A stretch of DNA of 58,512 nt from Armatimonadota bacterium (GCA_023474015.1 JAMCYN010000141.1:1-58512), one strand, 5' to 3'. Shown: positions 5,753 to 15,292, counted from the stretch's first letter. The notes: generated by a model from the sequence alone, not told the origin. Numbers and translations are program-made.

Positions 5753-7174
5753 ATGTGGAAGCGATTTACTGAACGAGCGAGAAAAGTGGTATTCCATGCC
5801 CAGGAAGAGGCGTGCAAGCTCGGCGAGAGCCATGTGGCCACCGAGCATCTGCTGCTGGGGCTGGTGTATGATCAGGACAGCCTGGCGGTGCGTGTGCTGG
5901 GCCTGATGGGGGTCTCGCGCGAGGCCGTCAGGAGTGAGATCGACAAGCACGTGCATCTCATCCAGGGCAAGCTCGAGGGCGATATGCAGCTCACCCCCAG
6001 GGCGAAGCGGGTGATCGACCTTGCATACGAGGAATCGCGTGACCTGCGCAACAAATACATCGGCACCGAGCACCTGCTGCTCGCGCTGATCCGCGAAAAG
6101 GACGGCCTGGCGGCACGTATTCTCGGCGACCTGGGGGTCACATATCCCAAGACCAAGGAGATGGTGGCGCAGGTCCACTCGGGCAATATCGATGCCGGCG
6201 GCGACTACTGCGCGGGACGGTCCATCGACCGGATCAACTCGGCTGGCCTTTCGGGCAGCAATCTGCTTTCGATTGCCGACCTGAGTAAGGCCCAGATCAA
6301 CGCGATATTCGACGAGACGCGCCTGCTTAAGAACGGCATAGTCTGGCCCCAGCAGCAGCGCAAGATACTCGAGGGCAAGACCGTGGCGATGATATTCGAA
6401 AAGCCTTCGCTGCGCACGCGCGTCTCCTTCGAGACCGGCATATTCCAGCTCGGCGGGCACGGGATATATCTTGGGCCGTCGGACATCAGCCTCGGTAAGC
6501 GCGAAAGCGTTGCGGATATTGCGCGCACGCTGGGCCGGATGTCGGACATTATAATGGCGCGGGTCTTTGCGCACGACGCCGTGGTCGGGCTGGGCAAGCA
6601 CGCGGGAGTGCCGGTGATAAACGGCCTTTCCGACCTTGAGCATCCCTGCCAGGCGCTCGCGGATTTCTATACGATCTTCGAGCACAAGGGCAAGTTCGAG
6701 GGGCTGAAAGTAGCCTTCGTCGGCGACGGCAACAACGTCGCCCACTCGCTTATGCTGCTCGCTGCCAAGCTCGGGACGCATTTTGCCATCGGCTGCCCGC
6801 AAGGCTATGAGCCTGACCCGAAGGTGACCGAGCAGGCGAAGGCATTTGCCAAGGAGACCCACGCGAAAATCGAGATATGCCATGACCCCGTGGATGCCGT
6901 CCACAACGCGGACGTGGTCTACACCGATGTCTGGGCCAGCATGGGCCAGGAGAGCGAGGCCGCCGACCGCGAGAAGGTCTTCGCGCCTTATCAAGTGAAT
7001 ACTGACCTGATGATGCAAGCGAAACCTGATGCGATCTTCTTGCACTGTCTCCCCGCGCACCGCGGCTCAGAGGTCACCGACGAGGTGATCGACTCGCCGC
7101 AAAGCGTCGTTTTCGATGAGGCGGAGAACCGGCTGCACGTGCAGAAGTCGGTGATGGTGCTGCTTGCGGGGTAG
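5753..7174 (+). CDS. argF: ClpC N-domain / ornithine carbamoyltransferase fusion
   Basis: One uninterrupted frame encodes two modules. Residues 1-145 are a complete double Clp_N repeat of the ClpC kind (RFTERARKVV... TEHLLLGL; LTPRAKRVI... GTEHLLLAL). Residues about 163-473 are a full-length ornithine carbamoyltransferase, which makes citrulline from ornithine and carbamoyl phosphate. The enzyme part keeps the carbamoyl-phosphate motif (EKPSLRTRVSFE, near 215), HPCQAL (near 297), DVWASMGQE and the catalytic HCLPAHRG (near 432). In the N-domain, R4, T6, E31, T81 and E106 sit where Bacillus ClpC binds phospho-arginine. CGGAGG precedes the ATG. No AAA+ ATPase module is present, so it is not an unfoldase. 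The linker (about 146-162) has no repeat sequence. Confidence 0.93.
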   Translation: MWKRFTERARKVVFHAQEEACKLGESHVATEHLLLGLVYDQDSLAVRVLGLMGVSREAVRSEIDKHVHLIQGKLEGDMQLTPRAKRVIDLAYEESRDLRNKYIGTEHLLLALIREKDGLAARILGDLGVTYPKTKEMVAQVHSGNIDAGGDYCAGRSIDRINSAGLSGSNLLSIADLSKAQINAIFDETRLLKNGIVWPQQQRKILEGKTVAMIFEKPSLRTRVSFETGIFQLGGHGIYLGPSDISLGKRESVADIARTLGRMSDIIMARVFAHDAVVGLGKHAGVPVINGLSDLEHPCQALADFYTIFEHKGKFEGLKVAFVGDGNNVAHSLMLLAAKLGTHFAIGCPQGYEPDPKVTEQAKAFAKETHAKIEICHDPVDAVHNADVVYTDVWASMGQESEAADREKVFAPYQVNTDLMMQAKPDAIFLHCLPAHRGSEVTDEVIDSPQSVVFDEAENRLHVQKSVMVLLAG

Positions 7175-7186
7175 CTGAGAGTTAAT

Positions 7187-7285
7187 GCGTTTTTGAATCG
7201 CTGAGTCGCAGAATTCTAGAAATGCGCTGAAACACTGGCCTCCAGCGTTTTCACTGCATTCAGCGACTCAGCGGTTCTGAACGCG
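7187..7285. repeat. Palindromic intergenic repeat (CGCTGAGTCGC family)
   Basis: Arms CGCTGAGTCGC (7199-7209) and GCGACTCAGCG (7263-7273) are exact inverse complements, with weaker pairing extending outwards (GCGTTTTTGAA with TTCTGAACGC). It fills the gap between the argF fusion and argG. A transcript would form a long stem-loop here. Confidence 0.6.
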
Positions 7286-7305
7286 CAAGTAATTGGAGGA
7301 GACAC

Positions 7306-8496
7306 ATGCCTAAAACAGTCCTACTAGTTTATTCCGGAGGTCTCGATACCTCCGTATGTATCCCAATGATGAAGGAAGACTACGGCTTTGACCACGTGGT
7401 CACGGTCACGGTCGATGTCGGCCTGCCTGCGGGTGAGCTCAAGCAGGCCGAGGATAAGGCGAAGATGCTTGGGACCGAGCACTATTCAATCGACGCGCGG
7501 GAGGAGTTCGTCACTGACTACATCTTCCCCGCGATCAAGGCCAACGGCGACTACCAGGGCTACCCGATCAGCACGTCCATCGCCAGGCCGCTGATCGCCA
7601 TAAAGGCGGTAGAGATCGCGAAGAAGGTCGGGGCTGATGCGTTTTGCCACGGCTGCACCGGCAAGGGTAACGACCAGTTCCGGTTCGAGTTCGTGATGCG
7701 GGCGTTCATGCCGGACACCCCCATCATCGCCCCCATGCGCGAACACACGATGACCCGCACGTGGGAGATCGAATACGCCGAGAAGAAGGGCATCCCTATC
7801 GGCCAGAGCAAGGACAAGATATGGTCGATAGATGAGAACCTCTGGGGACGGAGTATTGAAGGCGGCAGGCTCGAAGAGCCGAACTACGCTCCGCCGGAGG
7901 AGATTTTCCACTGGACCAAGAGCTTCGCCGACGCGAAGGACATCCCCACCGAGGTCACAATCGAGTTCGCAAACGGCGTGCCGGTGGCGATTGACGGCGT
8001 GCGTATGAAGCCGCTCGATATCATTCTCAAGGCGCACGAGATCGCGGGCGATAACGGTGTGGGCCGCGTGGACATTATGGAGGACCGGATCATGGGCCTC
8101 AAGGTCCGCGAGAACTACGAGTGCCCCGCCGCGAAGCTCCTCATCCCGGCTCACCAGGCTTTGGAAGCATTGGTCTGCACCAAGGAGGAGCGCGCATTCA
8201 AGGCGATGGTCGATCAGAAGTGGGGCGAGCTGGCCTACGCCGGCTTGTGGTTCGACCCGTTCAAGGACGACCTGGAGGCCTTCGTCAACGCCATCCAGCC
8301 GCGCGTGACAGGCACGGTCACGATGCGCCTCTTCAAGGGCAGCGCGCAGGTAACAGGCCGAGCGAGCAAATACGCGCTCTACAACGAGGACCTGGCATCG
8401 TTCGACTCCAAGACCTTCGACCAGAGCGAGGCCGTGGGGATCGTCAAGGTGCATGGGATGCAGGCGAGGATGTATAGGACGGTGAAGGGAAGCTGA
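7306..8496 (+). CDS. argG: Argininosuccinate synthase
   Basis: ArgG joins citrulline and aspartate using ATP to give argininosuccinate. The product is 396 aa, as expected for the long bacterial type. The N-terminal pyrophosphatase-type P-loop (VYSGGLDTS), the GCTGKGNDQ motif, and the SIDENLWGRSIEGG and EEPNYAPPEE segments are all present. A strong GGAGGAG lies 5-11 bases before the ATG. It follows the argF fusion, so citrulline formed by that enzyme is the substrate. Confidence 0.97.
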   Translation: MPKTVLLVYSGGLDTSVCIPMMKEDYGFDHVVTVTVDVGLPAGELKQAEDKAKMLGTEHYSIDAREEFVTDYIFPAIKANGDYQGYPISTSIARPLIAIKAVEIAKKVGADAFCHGCTGKGNDQFRFEFVMRAFMPDTPIIAPMREHTMTRTWEIEYAEKKGIPIGQSKDKIWSIDENLWGRSIEGGRLEEPNYAPPEEIFHWTKSFADAKDIPTEVTIEFANGVPVAIDGVRMKPLDIILKAHEIAGDNGVGRVDIMEDRIMGLKVRENYECPAAKLLIPAHQALEALVCTKEERAFKAMVDQKWGELAYAGLWFDPFKDDLEAFVNAIQPRVTGTVTMRLFKGSAQVTGRASKYALYNEDLASFDSKTFDQSEAVGIVKVHGMQARMYRTVKGS

Positions 8497-8512
8497 GAAC
8501 GGACAGCCCAGA

Positions 8513-8562
8513 AGGGAATTTCACCACGAAAGCCCGAAAGGACGAAAACACGAAAAGGGAAT
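8513..8562. repeat. Interspersed repeat (CACGAAAgcccGAAAggacGAAAac family)
   Basis: The stretch after argG has spaced CGAAA units (ACCACGAAAGCCCGAAAGGA and following). Its reverse complement (TTTCGTG/TTTTCG units) recurs at about 10676-10714, 15411-15452, 48170-48190 and 51534-51560, always between genes and often beside GGGAATTT-type ends. It has no coding potential. Confidence 0.5.
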
Positions 8563-8607
8563 GGTTTGGGCACGTACTTATGAAGAAGAGAGAAACGATA
8601 ATGGAGG

Positions 8608-9243
8608 ATGAGATTGACTGACGACCACACTCCCCATCGCACACAGAGCTGCGTCAGAGGCTGTTTTGTAGTCTTCGTGGTATTCTTCATATTGTCTGTG
8701 CTTGATGTGGTTCCTCTCACGGGATTGGCGATCAAGTTAGAGGAGCGCGCGAGGACGCTGGCAGTCGGCAAGGACATTCCGTCCATGTTTCCCATACTTG
8801 TGCTGTCACGTCCGAAGTCTGACAAGCGCTACCGGGCGGCAATTGTCTTCCATGAGAGCCTGGCTAGTTACTTGAATAACCACCCGGACCACTCGTTCAA
8901 GGTTCCCTTGAGCCAGGCTGGCGGATTCAATGAGCAACTCAAGAAATACAGCTACCATTCGAGCCTCGGCGTGGGACGATTCTCAGTTACGGAACTGTCG
9001 AATGGCAAGCAGAGGCTAAAGGTCGAAGGCACGCGCGACGATGACATAGTGAATATTGGCTGGTACGATGCTGACTCGTCCACGTTCACAGCGATCAAGT
9101 ATGTCCGGTACTTTGGACCAGGGCTCGCGCTGATGTACTTGCCGATCGTAATTCTTTTCAACTTTCTGTTATCTATAGGAGTTTGCGCGGCATACAGGTT
9201 CGCCGTCCGGCGGCGGGCGCAACAAGCACATCAGGAGCACTAA
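8608..9243 (+). CDS. Predicted membrane protein, unknown
   Basis: The 211-aa product has one hydrophobic helix near the N-terminus ([18 protein letters not shown]) and one near the C-terminus ([20 protein letters not shown]), with a soluble, probably extracytoplasmic segment between. The C-terminal tail is basic ([14 protein letters not shown]). No family is recognised. The ATG follows GGAGG directly (3602-type spacing is short, 1 base), which makes the start slightly uncertain. It separates argG and argH and ends 2 bp before the argH start, so it is probably co-transcribed. A link to arginine metabolism is not shown. Confidence 0.65.
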   Translation: MRLTDDHTPHRTQSCVRGCFVVFVVFFILSVLDVVPLTGLAIKLEERARTLAVGKDIPSMFPILVLSRPKSDKRYRAAIVFHESLASYLNNHPDHSFKVPLSQAGGFNEQLKKYSYHSSLGVGRFSVTELSNGKQRLKVEGTRDDDIVNIGWYDADSSTFTAIKYVRYFGPGLALMYLPIVILFNFLLSIGVCAAYRFAVRRRAQQAHQEH

Positions 9244-9245
9244 TT

Positions 9246-10637
9246 TTGTCAAAAAAACTCTGGGGCGGTAGATTCTCAAAATCGACGGATAAGGCCGTGG
9301 AGGTGTTCACGGAGTCGATATCGTTCGACTCGCGGCTGATCGAGCACGACATCCTGGGCAGCATAGCGCACGCCAAGATGCTTGGCAAGTGCGGGATTAT
9401 CCCTGAGGCCGATGCGAAGAAAATCGTCAGCGGGCTGGAGTCGATATTGGACGATGCGCTTGCGGGTAAGATCGAGTTCGATCCGAGCGCGGAAGACGTG
9501 CATATGAACGTGGAAAAGCTCCTGTTCGAGAAGATCGGTGAGCCCGCAGGCAAGCTCCACACCGCTCGAAGCCGGAACGACCAGGTCGCCACCGACATCC
9601 GTCTCTTTCTCAAGTCCGAAATCGCACGGACCGCCGGGCTGGTCGAGGAACTGCAGAGAGTCGCCGTTGACCAGGCGGAGAAGAACGCCGAAGTGATAAT
9701 GCCAGGCTACACCCACCTCCAGCACGCCCAGCCTGTTCTGCTTGGCCATCACCTGATGGCGTATTTCTGGATGCTCGAACGGGACAAGGGCCGCACGCTC
9801 GACTGCCTAAAGCGGCTCGATGTGCTCCCGCTCGGCTCCGGGGCGCTCGCGGGGACCACGTTCCCGATCGATCGAGACTTCGTGGCCGAGCAGCTTGGCT
9901 TCGCTGCCGTATCGGATAACAGCATGGATTCAGTTGCTGATAGGGACTTCGTCGCGGAGTTCCTTTCGGCGGCATCAATCCTGATGGTGCATCTCTCGCG
10001 CTTCGCCGAGGAGCTGATTATCTGGAACACGTCGGAGTTCAAGTTCGTTGAGCTGGATGATTCCGTCACGACCGGCTCGTCGATCATGCCCCAGAAGAAG
10101 AATCCCGACGTGGCCGAGCTTGTGCGGGGCAAGAGCGCCCGAGTGATCGGCGATCTGATGGCGCTTCTGACGCTCCAAAAAGGCCTCCCGCTCGCTTACA
10201 ATCGGGATCTCCAAGAAGATAAGGAGCCGCTCTTCGACGCCGTGGACACGGTTCAGATGTCGCTTGAGGTTTTCGCGCTGATGCTCGAAACGGCGAAGTT
10301 CAATGCCGAGCGGATGTATAAGGCCGCCGGTGAGGCCTACTCCACCGCCACCGACCTCGCCGACCACCTCGTCCGGAAGGGTGTCCCGTTCAGGACCGCG
10401 CACGAGCAGGTCGGTTCGCTTGTCGCCTACTGCGTCGAGCAAGACAAGGAGCTTTCCGACCTCACCGTCGAGGAGATCAAACGCTTCGCTCCCGACGCAT
10501 CGGACGACGTCGCCTCGGCGCTCACGGTCGAGGCCAGCGTGTCCGCCCGCAAAGCAACCGGCGGCACGGCCCTCTCGGAGGTCAAACGGCAGATCGAGAA
10601 GGCGCGAGGGCTGCTGGGCCGTTCGTCCGGGGTTTGA
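9246..10637 (+). CDS. argH: Argininosuccinate lyase
   Basis: ArgH splits argininosuccinate into arginine and fumarate, the last step of the pathway. The 463-aa protein has [12 protein letters not shown], the catalytic-loop signature [12 protein letters not shown] and the usual fumarase/aspartase superfamily spacing. The start is the TTG at 9246, giving [12 protein letters not shown] (read as Met-initial), with AGGAG at 9233-9237. Upstream codons in frame lie inside the previous gene. The C-terminal residues RSSGV and the stop are supplied by the palindromic repeat that begins at about 10620, so the native end has been replaced or lengthened. Confidence 0.96.
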   Translation: MSKKLWGGRFSKSTDKAVEVFTESISFDSRLIEHDILGSIAHAKMLGKCGIIPEADAKKIVSGLESILDDALAGKIEFDPSAEDVHMNVEKLLFEKIGEPAGKLHTARSRNDQVATDIRLFLKSEIARTAGLVEELQRVAVDQAEKNAEVIMPGYTHLQHAQPVLLGHHLMAYFWMLERDKGRTLDCLKRLDVLPLGSGALAGTTFPIDRDFVAEQLGFAAVSDNSMDSVADRDFVAEFLSAASILMVHLSRFAEELIIWNTSEFKFVELDDSVTTGSSIMPQKKNPDVAELVRGKSARVIGDLMALLTLQKGLPLAYNRDLQEDKEPLFDAVDTVQMSLEVFALMLETAKFNAERMYKAAGEAYSTATDLADHLVRKGVPFRTAHEQVGSLVAYCVEQDKELSDLTVEEIKRFAPDASDDVASALTVEASVSARKATGGTALSEVKRQIEKARGLLGRSSGV

Positions 10638-10714
10638 ACCCCGGACACAAGTTCTCCGGGCTTAAGCTCGTCCCTTCCCTTTCGCGTTTTCGTATCTTTC
10701 GTCTTTTCGTGATT
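10620..10714. repeat. Composite palindromic repeat (CCGGGGTTtgAACCCCGG plus CTTAAG unit)
   Basis: A palindrome with arms GTCCGGGGTT and AACCCCGGAC is followed by ACAAGTTCTCCGGGCTTAAG and then TTTCGCGTTTTCG-type units. The first two modules recur in the same order at 15359, 27669 and 35618. The palindrome supplies the argH stop codon. It could act as a transcription terminator-like stem, but no T-run follows directly. Confidence 0.75.
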
Positions 10715-10767
10715 AATGATTCAGCCTGCTGTCAGCGTCCTAAGCCTTGGATTTGGGAGATCGTGTT

Positions 10768-11649
10768 ATGAAGGGTATCTTCGAAAGCGAAATAATCGAG
10801 CAGAAGGAGGTGGCGCCGGGGGTGGTCCGGGCGATTCTCACGGGGCCTGAAATCGCCCGCGACTCACGAGCCGGGCAGTTCCTCAATGTCCATGTAGCTC
10901 AGACGACAGACCCGCTCCTGCGCAGGCCATTTTCGGTGCATGCGGTCTACCCCGATCAGGGGGTCTACTCCCTGCTCTACGTGATGGTGGGGCGAGGGAC
11001 CGCGCTGCTGAACAAGCTCCGGCCCGGCGACAAGGTGAGCGTGGTCGGACCGCTCGGGAGGCCGTTCGATCTGGGCGACTCGCCGGACGCCCAGCACATA
11101 GTGGTCGCCGGTGGTTGTGGGGCCGCTCCGCTGCACTTTCTGTGCGATGCCCTCTGCGCGAAGTGGGGCTGCGATAACGTTCGTGTCCTCACCGGCGGCC
11201 GGAGCAAGAACGCCGTCCTGTGTGAGGCCGAGTTCAGGGCCCACGGCGTCGAGGTCGGCATATCGACGGACGACGGCACCTACGGCTTCCACGGCGTCGT
11301 GACGCAGTTATTGGAACGCTATTTAGTGGAGAGCGGGGAGGGCGAACCTCCTGGTGAGCCGGCTCGGCGGGAGCCTCGCCCTCCCGTGCCGTGCTCCCAA
11401 ATTCGTATTTACTCTTGCGGTCCGCACCCCATGATGAAGGAAGTCGCCCGCATTGCACGTGAGGCCGGGGTGGCGAGCTGCCAGTTGTCACTGGAGAACA
11501 ATATGGCCTGCGGGATTGGCGTGTGCATGGGCTGCGTTCAGAAGATCCGGGGCGCGATGACGGGTGATAAATCGGGCCGCGACTGGCACCGTGAGCGTGT
11601 CTGTGCGGACGGCCCCGTATTCAACGCGGAGGACGTGATATGGGAATGA
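10768..11649 (+). CDS. pyrK: Dihydroorotate dehydrogenase electron-transfer subunit
   Basis: PyrK is the FAD/[2Fe-2S] subunit that passes electrons from PyrD's FMN to NAD+. The 293-aa product has the FAD motif RRPFSVHAV, the nucleotide motif [11 protein letters not shown] and the iron-sulfur cysteines CGIGVCMGC with a later Cys in RVCADGP. The ATG at 10768 was chosen over an upstream TTG at 10747. Residues about 190-207 (sequence [16 protein letters not shown] and on) come from a 50-bp palindromic repeat that also occurs, nearly identical, between genes at 39801. The insert lies in a loop between the NAD-binding strands and the SCGPHPMM motif. It overlaps pyrD by 10 bp. Confidence 0.94.
   Translation: MKGIFESEIIEQKEVAPGVVRAILTGPEIARDSRAGQFLNVHVAQTTDPLLRRPFSVHAVYPDQGVYSLLYVMVGRGTALLNKLRPGDKVSVVGPLGRPFDLGDSPDAQHIVVAGGCGAAPLHFLCDALCAKWGCDNVRVLTGGRSKNAVLCEAEFRAHGVEVGISTDDGTYGFHGVVTQLLERYLVESGEGEPPGEPARREPRPPVPCSQIRIYSCGPHPMMKEVARIAREAGVASCQLSLENNMACGIGVCMGCVQKIRGAMTGDKSGRDWHRERVCADGPVFNAEDVIWE
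11336..11385. repeat. Palindromic repeat inserted in frame in pyrK
   Basis: Exact 10-base arms GGGAGGGCGA (11336-11345) and TCGCCCTCCC (11376-11385) bound a 50-bp element inside the pyrK reading frame. In reverse orientation it matches 39801-39849 at all but about three positions. The intergenic second copy shows that this is a mobile or spreading repeat and not native pyrK sequence. Confidence 0.85.
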
Positions 11650-12560
11650 ATGTGCCCAACCTCGGCGTGAAGATTGGCCGCATCGAAATGAAGAACCCCG
11701 TCACGGTCGCCTCGGGCACGTTCGGCTTCGGCCTGGAGATGTCGGATTTCTATGATCTGGGCCGCCTCGGCGCGATCATCGTGAAGGGCACTTCGCTTGA
11801 GCCGTGGCCCGGCAATGACTACCCCCGCACCTGCGAGACCCCATCGGGGATGCTCAACGCCATCGGCCTGCAGAACGACGGCCTGGAGGTGTGCGTCAAC
11901 GAAAAACTTACATTTCTTCGCGACTTCGACGTGCCGGTGATCGTCAACATCGTCGGGCACACGGTGGAGGAATATGCTCAGGTCGCGCGCGTGCTGGACC
12001 AGACCGAGGGCGTCGCGGGCCTTGAGATCAACATATCCTGCCCGAACGTGAAAGAGGGCTGCATGGTATTCGGCACAACTCCCCAGGGCACGGCCAAGGT
12101 CGTGGAAGCCGTTCGTGAGCAGACGAGCCTGACGGTCATAACTAAGCTCTCTCCGAACGTGTCGGACGTCGCGGCCATCGCACAGGCGGCGATTGATGCA
12201 GGCAGCGATGCGCTCTCGCTGATCAACACGCTGCTAGGGACTGCAATCGACCCGTGGAAACGCAAGTTCCGCCTGGCGAACATCACCGGCGGGCTCTCCG
12301 GCCCCGCGATCAAGCCGATCGCGCTGCGGATGGTCTACCAGGTCGCGCAGGCCGTCGATATCCCGATCATCGGCGGCGGAGGTATCATGAACGCCATGGA
12401 CGCGGTCGAGTTCATGCTCGCCGGCGCGGACGCGATATCGGTCGGCACGGCGAACTTCGTGAACCCCATGGCGGCCATCGAGATAATCGACGGCATCGAG
12501 GAATACCTCAAGGCCACCAACGTCAAAGATGTTAGCGATATCGTGGGAGCTGTGTCGTGA
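11640..12560 (+). CDS. pyrD: Dihydroorotate dehydrogenase, catalytic subunit (class 1B)
   Basis: PyrD oxidises dihydroorotate to orotate with FMN in pyrimidine synthesis; the class 1B type works with PyrK and NAD+. The 306-aa product has the [11 protein letters not shown] and [11 protein letters not shown] segments, the catalytic cysteine in NISCPN, and the FMN-phosphate motifs [10 protein letters not shown] and IIGGGGI. The ATG at 11640 is 7 bases after GGAGG and overlaps pyrK; an in-frame ATG at 11646 is possible. It closes the plus-strand biosynthetic run and is convergent with the next gene. Confidence 0.96.
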   Translation: MGMNVPNLGVKIGRIEMKNPVTVASGTFGFGLEMSDFYDLGRLGAIIVKGTSLEPWPGNDYPRTCETPSGMLNAIGLQNDGLEVCVNEKLTFLRDFDVPVIVNIVGHTVEEYAQVARVLDQTEGVAGLEINISCPNVKEGCMVFGTTPQGTAKVVEAVREQTSLTVITKLSPNVSDVAAIAQAAIDAGSDALSLINTLLGTAIDPWKRKFRLANITGGLSGPAIKPIALRMVYQVAQAVDIPIIGGGGIMNAMDAVEFMLAGADAISVGTANFVNPMAAIEIIDGIEEYLKATNVKDVSDIVGAVS

Positions 12561-12610
12561 GTGATCCCCTTTCGAGGACAACGCGATAACCCCAAGCGCT
12601 CGACACACTG

Positions 12611-14014
12611 CTAAGTCCTGCACGTCGCCCGGAGAGGGTGCTTGAGCATCCACGAACCCAGGCCGGAGAAGAAGAGCAGCGCGATCAGGCTGTACGGCAG
12701 TTCTCCGGTGGAGAGCGCGCGGAACGCCGCGTGAGCCAGCCCGCCGTAGCCTTGCTTGCCCTCCGCGAGCATCGCATCGGTAATCATGCGGTTATAGCAG
12801 TCCGACTTGGCCAGGAGGGTGTTCAGCATAAAGAGCTTCATGCCGACCCTGTTATCCGGTTCGAAGCGTTTCATCCCGGCGTGATAGTGCCGGGCGAACG
12901 CCTCGCGCGAGCATCCGTGGAACACGGCCGTATGGGCTGCCAGTTCCGCGCCCAGGAATGCGGCGAAGTAACCGTCCTTCAGCACGCGCCCGCAGCCTGT
13001 CAGGTCACCCAGCACCACCCAGCCGTCGCCGTAGAAGTTACGCGCCGGGGCCGTGAAAACGCCCGACCTGCATACCTTGTTGCACACGAGGCTTTCCTCC
13101 AGGTTCCCGATCTGAACGAACTCCCTGACCGCCGGATGGTCGAATATACGGTGGAGATCATCCATCGTGAGCACCTTCTTTAGCGCCGCAATGGTGATCC
13201 AGTTGTGCTGTTTCGGGATCAGCGCGACCACGGATCCCTTCACGATGCCGTTCAATATCAGCATACGCGGGCCAATAGAGCTGCTCCCTCCGTTCGACAG
13301 GTCCACCTCGGTGACGCACGCCGGCATGACCTTCGGTGGTTTGTAGCCCGAAACCTGCCGGAAAGAGCCCACCAGCTTCGATTCCAGGCTTCGCAAGCCC
13401 GTGGCGAGCACTATCAGATCCGCCTCCACTCGCTCTTCTCCGCTGGTGCGCATGCACGTCACCGCGCCGCGTCTGCCTTTTGAAGGAAGCTCGACCGAGG
13501 TCGCCACGGCGGGTTCCATAACCGAAAGCATCTCCCCGGCGCTTTTTGGGAGGCCCGCCAGTATGCTTTGGCGGAAGTTGTCGTCAAGGCCGACCTGCCC
13601 GAACCGGCTCGTCCGGAAGACCGACGCCAGTGGTGACTCGAACGCTACCTTCGCGTTCCCCCGCGGGTTGACCAGTATGACCTCCTCGACCTTGCTGAGG
13701 ATGACGTCCGTGGCCGGCTCGTAACCATAAAACTCTCGCATCGTCTTAAGTGATAGATTGGTGACCAGCCCGCCGCAGTAGTTGCAGCTTGGGCGGCTGA
13801 TGAGGGTAACGCTGATCCGTATGCCAAGTTCCGATGCGAGCGACAGGACGCGCATCGCGAACGCGGGTCCCGCGATGCCTCCGCCGATTATGGCTATCGA
13901 AAATCCGTCCTTGAGCCCGTGGCGCGCGATGCCTTCGGGCCGCCATTCGGCCTGTGTCGGGGGCTTGCGTCCGTAGCGTTCCTCTATCAGCCGAATCAGG
14001 GCCGGCTTGTCCAT
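12611..14014 (-). CDS. FAD-dependent oxidoreductase, geranylgeranyl-reductase-like
   Basis: The 467-aa protein has an N-terminal Rossmann dinucleotide motif (IAIIGGGIAGPAFAMRVL, from about residue 40), a mid-protein LIVLATGLRS and a late FAD motif (VVLGDLTGCGRVLKDGYFAAFLGAELA). This layout matches flavoproteins of the geranylgeranyl reductase/halogenase-like group. A SCNYCGG cluster (near residue 80) is notable: a close cysteine pair next to the flavin. The substrate is unknown; lipid or isoprenoid reduction is possible. It stands alone on the minus strand between pyrD and the transglycosylase gene. Confidence 0.7.
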   Translation of the reverse strand: MDKPALIRLIEERYGRKPPTQAEWRPEGIARHGLKDGFSIAIIGGGIAGPAFAMRVLSLASELGIRISVTLISRPSCNYCGGLVTNLSLKTMREFYGYEPATDVILSKVEEVILVNPRGNAKVAFESPLASVFRTSRFGQVGLDDNFRQSILAGLPKSAGEMLSVMEPAVATSVELPSKGRRGAVTCMRTSGEERVEADLIVLATGLRSLESKLVGSFRQVSGYKPPKVMPACVTEVDLSNGGSSSIGPRMLILNGIVKGSVVALIPKQHNWITIAALKKVLTMDDLHRIFDHPAVREFVQIGNLEESLVCNKVCRSGVFTAPARNFYGDGWVVLGDLTGCGRVLKDGYFAAFLGAELAAHTAVFHGCSREAFARHYHAGMKRFEPDNRVGMKLFMLNTLLAKSDCYNRMITDAMLAEGKQGYGGLAHAAFRALSTGELPYSLIALLFFSGLGSWMLKHPLRATCRT

Positions 14015-14259
14015 ACCTGGTGGCCTCCGGGAAGTCTTTGAGAGGAGTTTCGTGTATCTGTACCATTAGCTTTTCAGCGGTCCAATTCCTCCGTGAGTAT
14101 GACGGGGTCTTAAGGCGACGCTCGCACGCGCTTAAGTTACGGCTGGGCCGCCCGGTATGGTGTAGTGGTACTCCAGTGGGGTATGGTATACTATTGTAGT
14201 ATGCTGAGCTATAGCTCTTGAGTTCAGAACACTCGCTGACGGATATCGGAGGACATATC

Positions 14260-15276
14260 TTGAGATTCCGGCGGTCAATAATATTGATTGCATGCCTGTT
14301 GGCTGTGTCATCCGCGGCTCTGGCCTCAGGGTATGTCGATGTCAGGGAATACCTGTGCCTCCGGAAGAAGTTTGCCGCCTGCGCGATCCCCATCGAGACA
14401 CTCAAGAACGGCGCCGCGTCATACACCGGCAATGTGTTCGAGATCAGGGGGACCGTTACAGGGCTCTCCAAGAAAGACTCCGCGGTAAGCCTCATTATCA
14501 GCACGCCCAAGGACGGGTCGTTCATTGTCAACGCCCAGTCGCTGCCGGAGGACAACCCCGGCATTGAGCTTGCGTGCCTGGTTAAAGTGGGTGAAGGCTC
14601 CGTACACTCGCTTTCGGACCTGCGGCTTGTCTCATACACCTATGATGTCGATCTGAAACGCTTGGAGAAGGCGTGGAAGGCAGCAGCGGAGGAACGTAAG
14701 GCCAGGGTCCGGGCGGTCCAGCCTAAGCGGGCTCAAGTGGCGCCTAAGGGCTCGTGGGGTAAACAGCCCCAGGCGGGAGCATTGACCACGGAGCAGTTCG
14801 TAAGAGCCTATAAGAACGCCATCAAGCATTTCAACGGCAAGCTAAGCGATGGCCAGGCGGACACCATCGCCCGTAGTATTCTCGGTTTCAGCGCTCACTA
14901 CAAGATGGACCCGAGGCTGGTGTGCGCGGTGATTTTGGCTGAGTCGAACTTTAGGGTCAATGCTACCTCTCACTGCGGAGCGCAAGGCCTTGGGCAGCTC
15001 ATGCCGGGCACGGCGGCGGGTTTGGGAGTTAACAACGCCTACGATCCCGTACAGAACATCTATGGCTCCGTCAGATATATCAGGAGCATACTCGACAGGG
15101 TCACCGGCAAGAGCCAGTGGAACGACCTGACCTGGTATGACCTAGCGCTCGCGCTCGCCGCGTACAACGCCGGCCCGGGCGCAGTGAAAAAGCACGGTGG
15201 CATCCCCCCTTATCGCGAAACGCAGAACTACGTCCGAAAGGTGACTTCCATCTACCGGAAGTTGTGCGAAGGGTAG
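14260..15276 (+). CDS. Secreted lytic transglycosylase (SLT domain)
   Basis: The 338-aa product cuts peptidoglycan glycan strands, forming 1,6-anhydro ends. The TTG start at 14260 follows GGAGG by 7 bases and yields a signal peptide (RRSIILIACLLAVSSAALA). Residues about 25-130 look like a small beta-rich domain (GNVFEIRGTVTGL... SLIISTP), perhaps OB-like. The C-terminal part is a Slt/MltE-type domain with the catalytic Glu in AVILAESNF, GAQGLGQLMPGTA, and ALAAYNAGPGAV. An extended -10 (TGgTATACT, 14184-14192) lies upstream. Its role may be cell-wall turnover; a link to the nearby polysaccharide locus is only positional. Confidence 0.9.
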   Translation: MRFRRSIILIACLLAVSSAALASGYVDVREYLCLRKKFAACAIPIETLKNGAASYTGNVFEIRGTVTGLSKKDSAVSLIISTPKDGSFIVNAQSLPEDNPGIELACLVKVGEGSVHSLSDLRLVSYTYDVDLKRLEKAWKAAAEERKARVRAVQPKRAQVAPKGSWGKQPQAGALTTEQFVRAYKNAIKHFNGKLSDGQADTIARSILGFSAHYKMDPRLVCAVILAESNFRVNATSHCGAQGLGQLMPGTAAGLGVNNAYDPVQNIYGSVRYIRSILDRVTGKSQWNDLTWYDLALALAAYNAGPGAVKKHGGIPPYRETQNYVRKVTSIYRKLCEG

Positions 15277-15292
15277 GACGCGAAAACCCGAA

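Noticed and set aside
6180..6250. Possible frameshift or two genes between Clp_N and ArgF
   Set aside because: The frame is continuous with no stop or internal ribosome site near the junction, so the fusion is taken as real.
5699..7060. Minus-strand frame of 453 codons opposite the ClpC-N/argF fusion
   Set aside because: Low-complexity antisense reading; the plus strand holds all catalytic motifs of ArgF.
8497..8607. Gene in the argG-downstream gap
   Set aside because: The gap is a CGAAA repeat and the ribosome site of the next gene; no coding frame is supported.
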